Of a stretch of DNA of 18,535 bases, positions 6,201 to 11,756 are shown piece after piece (position 1 is the stretch's first letter; each line of letters opens with the position of its first letter). The stretch is from Cyanobium sp. NIES-981 (GTDB taxonomy: Bacteria > Cyanobacteriota > Cyanobacteriia > PCC-6307 > Cyanobiaceae): contig CAMDSS010000011.1 of assembly GCA_945907085.1 (NCBI GenBank), positions 1 to 18,535 of the forward strand, in the 5' to 3' direction. A program made the translations under genes and the position numbers. The notes beneath the pieces are model-generated. The model was not told the DNA's origin. It saw only the letters and a list, made by a program, of their open reading frames with translations, and searched no databases.

Positions 6201-7997
6201 TTAGCCCACAACCCGCAGCTGTTCGCTGGCCTGCTCCCGATCCCACAGGCGCCGGTAGGTACCACCCTCGGCCAAGAGGTCGTCGTGGTGACCCTGCTGG
6301 ACCAGGCGGCCGTCTTCCATGACCAAGACCCGATCGCAGGCCGCAGCTGCCGAGAGTTGGTGGCTGATCATCAAGATGGTGCGCCCCTGGCCTTCCTTCG
6401 ATTGTTCGGCGCGGATGCTGCGCAGGATGGCGGCTGCCGTGTTGTTGTCCACGCTTGCCAAGGCGTCGTCCAGAACCAGCAAAGGGGAATCCACGAGCAG
6501 GGCCCGTCCCAAGGAGGTGCGTTGCCGCTGGCCTCCGCTCAAGGTGATGCCCCGCTCCCCTACCAGGGTTTCGTAGCCATCGGGAAAGCCCTTGATGTCT
6601 GCCTCGAGACGGGCCTGTTGGGCAGCCCGCTCCACCCGGGAGAACGGCGCCTCCGGGTCCCCATAACGGAGGTTTTCGGCCAACGAGGCCGTAAACAGGA
6701 AGCCCTCCTGGGGCACCAGTCCCACCAGCCCGCGCAGGTCAGACAAGGTCAGGCGGGTGATGTCGTTGCCATCGATCCAAAGTTGGCCGCTGGGCACTTC
6801 CACCATGCGACCCAGGGCCCTGGCCAGGGTGGTTTTGCCACAACCCACCGGCCCCACGACGGCCACCAGTTCCCCTGGGGCCACCGAGAAACTCACGTCC
6901 AGGAGTGCCGGCCGGGAGCTACCTGGATAGGAGATGGTGAGACCGCGGGCTTCGATGGCTCCTTGGCCTAACCCCCCCTGGCCCGATCGGTCGACCCGTA
7001 CCGGTTCGAGGGGCGAGACAATCCGGGGCTTGCGCTGCAGGATTTCCTCAATTCTCTCCAGGCTCACCTGGCCGGTTTGGAAGGTGTTGAGGGTGAAACC
7101 CAGCAGGGCCGTGGGGAACACCAACCGTTCCACGAACAGGATCAGCGCCACGATGTCGCCAATGCTCAGCCGGCCCGATTCGAGTTGGCCGCTGCCGAGG
7201 GCCAACAGGATCAGCAAGCTGATCGATGAAATCCCTTCCAAAAGGGGGAACAGGGTGCTGCGGGTGCGTGCCAGGTTGAGGGCCGCATCCCGATAGATCC
7301 GGTTGCGTCCGGCGAAGGCGGTTTGTTCCGTCGCCTCCTGGCCGTAGATCTTGATGGCGCTGATACCCGAGAGGTCTTCCTGGATGAGATCACTCAAGGA
7401 GGCCAGGGCCTCTTGCTGGCGCCGCTGTTGGCGCATCATCCGGCCGCCAAACAGGCGCACCACCATGAGCATCAAGGGGTAAAGCCCAACGGCCGCAAGG
7501 CTCAGCCAGGGGTCAATCGCCAGCATCGCCGGCAAGGTAAGGGCATAGGCGAGGGCCGTATTGGTGAGACTGAGGACGGCGAAGCCGAGCAGGCGCCGCA
7601 CGTTTTCCACATCACTGGTCGCCCGGCTGATCACCTCACCGCTGCCGGTGGTTTGCACCCAGCCGGGCTCCTGTTTCAACAGGTGGTCGAAAATCTGCTG
7701 CTTGAGATCGGCCTCCACCTGGCGGCCCACCCCAAACACCAACATCCTGGAAATCAGCCGTACGCCCCCCATCACGGTGGCCAGCACCACGATCAGCGCC
7801 GCTGCATGCAGCAAATCGCGCAGGGCAAATCCGTCCTGCAGGTCGTCGATCACCTGCCTGACCAGCAGTGGAATCGAGACACTGAGCACGTTGACAACCA
7901 CCAACGCCAAGGCCCCAAGAAGGACGGCCTTTCTGTGGGGGCGCAGGTAGCGCCCGATGAGATCGGCTCGAAAGGCGCCCACGTTGGCGGTGATCAC
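6201..7997 (-). CDS. ABC exporter half-transporter (permease fused to ATPase)
   Basis: A 598-residue type IV ABC exporter subunit at the cytoplasmic membrane; the substrate cannot be told from sequence. An N-terminal membrane domain of about 310 residues holds six hydrophobic segments. The nucleotide-binding domain follows: Walker A GPVGCGKT (382-389), Q-loop VPQEG (Gln430), signature LSGGQ (486-490), Walker B LLVLDD (Asp510) and H-loop His546. The residue after the Walker B Asp is Asp511, not the usual catalytic Glu; LDDALASVD matches the degenerate-site subunits of heterodimeric exporters such as E. coli MdlA and B. subtilis BmrC/YheI. A partner with an intact site is therefore predicted elsewhere, since no second subunit lies here. 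The start is the GTG at 7995-7997; a later GTG at 7982 is possible. It heads the minus-strand run. Confidence 0.93.
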   Translation of the reverse strand: MITANVGAFRADLIGRYLRPHRKAVLLGALALVVVNVLSVSIPLLVRQVIDDLQDGFALRDLLHAAALIVVLATVMGGVRLISRMLVFGVGRQVEADLKQQIFDHLLKQEPGWVQTTGSGEVISRATSDVENVRRLLGFAVLSLTNTALAYALTLPAMLAIDPWLSLAAVGLYPLMLMVVRLFGGRMMRQQRRQQEALASLSDLIQEDLSGISAIKIYGQEATEQTAFAGRNRIYRDAALNLARTRSTLFPLLEGISSISLLILLALGSGQLESGRLSIGDIVALILFVERLVFPTALLGFTLNTFQTGQVSLERIEEILQRKPRIVSPLEPVRVDRSGQGGLGQGAIEARGLTISYPGSSRPALLDVSFSVAPGELVAVVGPVGCGKTTLARALGRMVEVPSGQLWIDGNDITRLTLSDLRGLVGLVPQEGFLFTASLAENLRYGDPEAPFSRVERAAQQARLEADIKGFPDGYETLVGERGITLSGGQRQRTSLGRALLVDSPLLVLDDALASVDNNTAAAILRSIRAEQSKEGQGRTILMISHQLSAAAACDRVLVMEDGRLVQQGHHDDLLAEGGTYRRLWDREQASEQLRVVG

Positions 7998-8059
7998 AAC
8001 TGCAGGCCAACCTAGGGAGGTCCATCCCCGTCAAGCTGATTCAACGCGTTGCGTCCCCG

Positions 8060-8395
8060 ATGCCTGTTTCCGCCGTGTCAGTCGATCAAACCCATCCCCT
8101 CTACGCGACCGATCGCGATGCCATCGATCGGCTTCTGGCCGTCGAAGTGCCAGCGGATGAGCATCTTGTGGATGCGGCCCGGCTGTTCATGCGTTACGAG
8201 GGCTTTCCTGGTGCCCCTGATCTCAAGGACGACCTGGCCAAAGCCCTGCGCCTCTGGGGCCTTAGCCGCGACCAACTGCACCTGCGCACCCGTCAGATTT
8301 GGGCCGATGGTTTCCGCCCCGCCCCGGTTAGCAACGAGGCAGCCAGCGAAGCCGTGGGTTCAGGTTTTGATACTTCAGACCAGGAAGGCAACTAA
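8060..8395 (+). CDS. DUF3288 family protein
   Basis: A 111-residue soluble protein of a cyanobacterial family of unknown function. Its core, DQTHPLYATDRDAIDRLL, AARLFMRYEGFPGAPDLKDD and LWGLSRDQL through TRQIWADGFRP, has the conserved HP.Y..DR and GFPGA.DL features I associate with DUF3288. No signal peptide, membrane segment or catalytic motif is evident. The ATG at 8060 lacks a clear Shine-Dalgarno; a GTG at 8075 just before the conserved core is an alternative. It is divergent from the ABC transporter across 62 bp and is followed by a small-RNA locus and terminator, so it is probably monocistronic. Confidence 0.8.
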   Translation: MPVSAVSVDQTHPLYATDRDAIDRLLAVEVPADEHLVDAARLFMRYEGFPGAPDLKDDLAKALRLWGLSRDQLHLRTRQIWADGFRPAPVSNEAASEAVGSGFDTSDQEGN

Positions 8396-8427
8396 TCCAA
8401 ACCACCCATCCAGCCCACGGTGAGATT

Positions 8428-8433
8428 CCTAAT
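8428..8433 (+). promoter_or_regulatory. Possible -10 element for the small RNA
   Basis: CCTAAT matches four of six bases of the TATAAT consensus and would place a transcription start near 8440, just before the structured RNA. No convincing -35 element is seen at the right distance, so this is tentative. Confidence 0.25.
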
Positions 8434-8439
8434 CCGTCT

Positions 8440-8526
8440 CTATTGATGGCCAAATCCGCCGTCTTCGGGTGATAGTGGAAACGTCCCCATCACCCGGCCC
8501 GGTGTGCTTTGCACCCGGGCTTTTTT
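8440..8526 (+). ncRNA. Candidate small non-coding RNA, Yfr2-like
   Basis: An intergenic stretch of about 87 nt folds compactly. CGGGTGAT (8466-8473) pairs perfectly with ATCACCCG (8489-8496), an 8-bp stem whose 15-nt loop contains GGAAAC. An intrinsic terminator hairpin with a T6 tail follows directly. The family of abundant cyanobacterial RNAs called Yfr2 is, as I recall it, marked by a GGAAAC-type motif in an unpaired region followed by a terminator, and has a similar size. The 5' end near 8440 is inferred from a weak -10 element. Alternatively this is just the 3' UTR and terminator of the DUF3288 gene, or a leader of trpD. Confidence 0.5.
8497..8526 (+). terminator. Rho-independent terminator upstream of trpD
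   Basis: GCCCGG (8497-8502) pairs with CCGGGC (8515-8520), with GTG/CAC pairing continuing inward after a bulged base, followed by TTTTTT (8521-8526). It ends the small RNA and any readthrough from the DUF3288 gene, so trpD needs its own promoter in 8527-8570 or regulated readthrough. Confidence 0.85.
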
Positions 8527-8570
8527 CTGCCCATTTTTGGGCGACCGGTTCCTGAATCCCATCGTTAGCC

Positions 8571-9614
8571 ATGACCGCTTCAAGGAGCTGGCCCGCCCTG
8601 CTCAACCAACTTTTATTGCGGCAAGACCTCACCGCTGAGCAGGCGGGGGGCCTGATGGAGGGATGGCTCGAAGCCCAGATTGACCCCGTGCTCACCGGTG
8701 GCCTGCTGGTGGCCCTCAGCGCCAAGGGAGTCAACGGCGAAGAACTGGCTGGGATGGCCCAGGTGCTGCGCCAGGCCTGTGCGATGCCGCCATCGCGACC
8801 GGCACTGCATCTGGTGGACACCTGCGGCACGGGGGGGGATGGGGCCAACAGCTTCAATATCTCCACGGCGGTGGCCTTCGTGGCTGCTGCCTGTGGCGCC
8901 TCCGTTGCCAAGCACGGGAACCGCAGTGCCAGCGGCAAGGTGGGCTCAGCCGATGTGCTCGAAGCCCTCGGCATTTGTCTTGGGGCACCCCAGGAGCAGG
9001 TGGTGGCAGCCCTGGGCCAGGCAGGGCTCACCTTCCTCTTTGCACCGGGTTGGCATCCAGCCCTGGTGGGGCTGGCACCCCTGCGGCGCAGTTTGGGCAT
9101 TCGCACCGTGTTCAACCTGCTGGGCCCGCTGGTCAATCCACTGCGGCCCGACAGCCAGGTGTTGGGGGTGGCGAGGTTGGAGCTGCTCGATCCAATGGCC
9201 GAGGCCCTCGCCCACCTGGGGTTGGAGCGGGCCGTGGTGGTCCATGGGGCTGGCGGTCTCGATGAGGCATCCCTGGCAGGCCCCAACACCCTGCGTCTGG
9301 TGGAGGCGGGCCAGATTCGTGCTGCCGAACTTGACCCTGGGGCCCTTGGCTTGGAGCTAGCCCCCATCGAGGCCCTCGCCGGGGGTGATTTGGCCCTGAA
9401 TCGCTCCATTCTTGAAGCCGTTTTGCAAGGCCGCGGCAGCCAGCCCCAGGGGGATGTGGTGGCCCTGAATGCGGCCTTGGTGCTCTGGGCGGCAGGCGTG
9501 GTCGATGCCGTGCCAGAGGGATTGGCCCTGGCCCAACGGGCCGTGGCCGATGGCCTTGGCTGGCAGAAGCTCCTCGCCCTGCGTCAGGCCCTGCCCGCCC
9601 CCCTTGCGGGATGA
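8571..9614 (+). CDS. trpD: Anthranilate phosphoribosyltransferase
   Basis: Second step of tryptophan biosynthesis: transfers the phosphoribosyl group of PRPP to anthranilate. The 347-residue length is normal. The PRPP/metal-binding signature DTCGTGGDGANSFNIST begins at residue 83 (GTGGD, 86-90) and is followed by KHGNRSASGKVGSADVLEALG, the diagnostic substrate-binding loop. RRSLGIRTVFNLLGPLVNP is also classic TrpD. It is not fused to trpG, and no other trp gene lies here, as is common in cyanobacteria. The ATG at 8571 has no obvious Shine-Dalgarno. Its stop overlaps the carA start as ATGA (9611-9614), implying a trpD-carA operon with coupled translation. The nearest upstream signal is a small RNA ending in a terminator. 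Confidence 0.97.
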   Translation: MTASRSWPALLNQLLLRQDLTAEQAGGLMEGWLEAQIDPVLTGGLLVALSAKGVNGEELAGMAQVLRQACAMPPSRPALHLVDTCGTGGDGANSFNISTAVAFVAAACGASVAKHGNRSASGKVGSADVLEALGICLGAPQEQVVAALGQAGLTFLFAPGWHPALVGLAPLRRSLGIRTVFNLLGPLVNPLRPDSQVLGVARLELLDPMAEALAHLGLERAVVVHGAGGLDEASLAGPNTLRLVEAGQIRAAELDPGALGLELAPIEALAGGDLALNRSILEAVLQGRGSQPQGDVVALNAALVLWAAGVVDAVPEGLALAQRAVADGLGWQKLLALRQALPAPLAG

Positions 9615-10774
9615 TGGGGGGATCTGTACTGCCTCTTTTGAGCGAGTCTGCCGCTGCGGCTGTTCTTGTCCTCGCCGATGGCACCGTGCTGCGCGGACAG
9701 GGTTTTGGTGCAACGGGAACGGTCCTTGGCGAAGTGGTGTTCAACACCGGCATGACCGGTTACCAGGAAGTCATGACCGATCCGAGCTATTCGGGTCAGC
9801 TCGTGACCTTCACCTATCCCGAGCTCGGCAATACGGGGGTCAATGCCATCGACCAGGAAGCCGATCGGCCCCACGTGCGCGGGGTCATTGCCCGGCAGCT
9901 GGCCCCCGCAGCGAGCAACTGGCGTGCGGAAGGGGACCTACGGCAGTGGTTGGATCGCCATGGCGTTGTGGGCATTGCCGGGGTCGATACCCGGGCCCTG
10001 GTGCGCCATCTCCGCGACGGGGGCGCCGTGAATGGGGCCATCAGCAGTGATGGCACCTCCCCCCAAGCGCTCCTCGAGCAGGTGCGTTCTGCCCCCTCCA
10101 TGACCGGACTCAACCTGGCGGCCCAGGTAAGCACCCGGGAGCCTTACACCTGGACCAAGCCTTGCCCTGCGGCCTTCGATGCGCGGTTGCAGAGCAACCC
10201 AGAACGGCCGTTCCATGTGGTGGCGATCGATTTCGGAATCAAGCGGGCCATCCTCGAGCGCCTGGTGGCCCATGGCTGCACGGTCACCGTGCTGCCGTCA
10301 GACAGCAGCCTGGAGCAGGTGTTGTCCCATCAGCCTGAGGGGGTGTTCCTCTCCAATGGCCCCGGCGATCCGGCTGCCGTGAGCGAGGGCATTGCCCTGG
10401 CGGCAGGTTTGCTGAAGCAGGCCAATCTGCCTGTCTTTGGCATTTGTCTTGGCCATCAGATTTTGGGCTTGGCCCTCGGCGGAGCCAGTTTCAAACTGGG
10501 CTACGGCCATCGCGGCCTCAACCATCCCTGCGGCACGCCCGGCCAGGTCGAAATCACCAGCCAGAACCATGGCTTCGCCCTTGATGCGGGTTCCCTTCCT
10601 GACGATCGGGTGGAGATCACCCATCTCAACCTCAACGATCGAACGGTGGCCGCTCTGGCGATGCGTCAGCAGCCAGTCTTTGGGGTTCAATATCACCCAG
10701 AGGCCAGCCCGGGGCCCCACGACGCAGACCACCATTTCGGCCGCTTTGTTGCCTTGATGGAGGAGCGTCGTTAG
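9611..10774 (+). CDS. carA: Carbamoyl-phosphate synthase, glutamine-hydrolysing small subunit
   Basis: Hydrolyses glutamine and passes ammonia to the large subunit CarB to make carbamoyl phosphate for pyrimidines and arginine. The 387-residue product has the N-terminal CPSase small-chain domain (GFGATGTVLGEVVFNTGMTG, then YQEVMTDPSYSGQ) and a C-terminal class I glutamine amidotransferase domain. In the latter, SNGPGDP and GICLGHQ give nucleophile Cys279, and YHPEASPGP gives His362 and Glu364, completing the triad. The start is ATGATG: the first ATG overlaps the trpD stop by four bases, and the second, at 9614, is equally possible. carB is not in this window, so the two subunits are encoded apart. 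Confidence 0.97.
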   Translation: MMGGSVLPLLSESAAAAVLVLADGTVLRGQGFGATGTVLGEVVFNTGMTGYQEVMTDPSYSGQLVTFTYPELGNTGVNAIDQEADRPHVRGVIARQLAPAASNWRAEGDLRQWLDRHGVVGIAGVDTRALVRHLRDGGAVNGAISSDGTSPQALLEQVRSAPSMTGLNLAAQVSTREPYTWTKPCPAAFDARLQSNPERPFHVVAIDFGIKRAILERLVAHGCTVTVLPSDSSLEQVLSHQPEGVFLSNGPGDPAAVSEGIALAAGLLKQANLPVFGICLGHQILGLALGGASFKLGYGHRGLNHPCGTPGQVEITSQNHGFALDAGSLPDDRVEITHLNLNDRTVAALAMRQQPVFGVQYHPEASPGPHDADHHFGRFVALMEERR

Positions 10775-10845
10775 GGCGTTTGGCGCAGAGATGGGGCGCT
10801 TCTGGTGCGACGTCTGCAGCTCCAATTTTCCTCCCTACAGTTCAT

Positions 10846-10862
10846 CCCAGACCTGATCTGGG
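10846..10862 (+). other. Short inverted repeat upstream of the STAS gene
   Basis: CCCAGA and TCTGGG flank a 5-nt loop. No T-run follows on either strand, so it is not an intrinsic terminator for carA. If the STAS protein starts at 10892, this lies in its 5' leader 29 nt before the start codon; a structural or operator role is only a guess. Confidence 0.35.
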
Positions 10863-10891
10863 GGACTCGAGCTATTAACGACCTGCAGCGA

Positions 10892-11236
10892 TTGACGGTC
10901 TCCCTGCGGGGTGGCTTTGAACAGCAGGCCCAGTGCCAGCTGTTCCGTTTCACCGGCCAGCTGGACACCTATTCCGACAAACAATTTGTTGAATTTTTGG
11001 GCACCCACCGCCAAGACAGGAAACCCCTGCTGATCGACCTCACCCATATCGATTTCATCGATTCGTCTGGGCTTGGTGCGTTGGTCCAGTTGGCCAAGCA
11101 CTGCCAGGACGAGAAGCAGCCCTTCCTGGTGGTGGGCAACGCCCGGGTGAAGCAGACGGTGAAATTGGTGCGACTGGAGCAGTTTCTCCATCTCCAGCCC
11201 GACCTCGACACGGCAATGGGCACGATCTCTGCTTGA
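10892..11236 (+). CDS. STAS-domain protein, anti-sigma factor antagonist family
   Basis: A 114-residue single-domain STAS protein of the SpoIIAA/RsbV type, which normally competes for an anti-sigma or switch kinase and is controlled by serine phosphorylation. The conserved segment LIDLTHIDFIDSSGLGALVQL (about residues 47-67) contains the DSSG phospho-acceptor site (Ser58/Ser59), and FTGQLDTYSDKQF matches the first strand and helix. No partner kinase or phosphatase is nearby, so the pathway is unknown. The start is uncertain: the frame is open to a GTG at 10805, but the added 29 residues do not look like STAS sequence, whereas the TTG at 10892 gives TVSLRGGFEQQAQ, an expected N-terminus. The stop codon lies in a 17-bp tandem repeat. 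Confidence 0.82.
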   Translation: MTVSLRGGFEQQAQCQLFRFTGQLDTYSDKQFVEFLGTHRQDRKPLLIDLTHIDFIDSSGLGALVQLAKHCQDEKQPFLVVGNARVKQTVKLVRLEQFLHLQPDLDTAMGTISA

Positions 11237-11262
11237 GCAAGCTCGCTGCTTGAGCAAGCTTG
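11229..11262 (+). repeat. Tandem 17-bp duplication across the STAS stop codon
   Basis: Two adjacent 17-bp units (11229-11245 and 11246-11262) begin CTGCTTGAGCAAGCT and differ at one base (16 of 17 match). The first contains the STAS stop codon TGA at 11234-11236; the second is a non-coding duplicate. Each unit is close to palindromic, and CAAGC and GCTTG of neighbouring units can form a small hairpin. Confidence 0.8.
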
Positions 11263-11291
11263 TTGGCTGATTAGCCTCGCCGCTTGCGCTG

Positions 11292-11738
11292 TTGTTCCCC
11301 GAACCCGTGCCACCTGCTCCCTCCCCAGGTTGGTTGTCCTCCTCCGGGTGGTTAGACGGTCTTAAACCTGCCCCCCCCAGTGGAGACCTGGGCCCGCTCC
11401 AGTTGGCCTGGTTAGGGGATGCCGTTTGGGAATTGCACCAACGCCTCTTGCGTTGCCGTCTGCCTGCCAAGTCCCAGCTGTTGCATGCCGAAGTGGTGCA
11501 GGTGGTCAAGGCTGGCGCCCAGGCCGAGGCCCTCGGCCGTCTGGAAGGCCTGCTGCGCGAGAGCGAGATCGACATGGTTCGCCGCGGCCGTAATCGGGCA
11601 GGTCGGGGCCCTCGCAATGGGGACCCGGGTGCCTACGGCCAGGCCACGGGTTTTGAGGCCCTGCTCGGCTGGTTGTTTCTCCATGACCCCCCGCGGTTGG
11701 CCGAGCTGCTAGATCACTTGAAGGAAAACGATCCATAA
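11292..11738 (+). CDS. mrnC: Mini-ribonuclease III
   Basis: A catalytic RNase III domain without a double-stranded RNA-binding domain; the Bacillus enzyme trims the ends of 23S rRNA precursor. The product is up to 148 residues. LQLAWLGDAVWELHQR holds the first catalytic acid (Asp43), MVRRGRNR is a family hallmark, and YGQATGFEALLGWLF holds Glu122. The first 30 residues are proline-rich and not part of the fold. The start is ambiguous between TTG 11292 and GTG 11307, and neither has a clear ribosome-binding site. It is 18 nt upstream of rlmB; adjacency of Mini-RNase III and RlmB is seen in other bacteria too and makes sense because both act on 23S rRNA. Confidence 0.93.
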   Translation: MFPEPVPPAPSPGWLSSSGWLDGLKPAPPSGDLGPLQLAWLGDAVWELHQRLLRCRLPAKSQLLHAEVVQVVKAGAQAEALGRLEGLLRESEIDMVRRGRNRAGRGPRNGDPGAYGQATGFEALLGWLFLHDPPRLAELLDHLKENDP

Positions 11739-11756
11739 CCCCTGCCAGGATTTTTT

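Noticed and set aside
8446..8472. A tiny leader ORF (ATG to TGA, 8 codons) before the terminator upstream of trpD
   Set aside because: It has no Trp codons and no ribosome-binding site, so it does not support a classic trp attenuator; the bases are better explained as part of the structured RNA.
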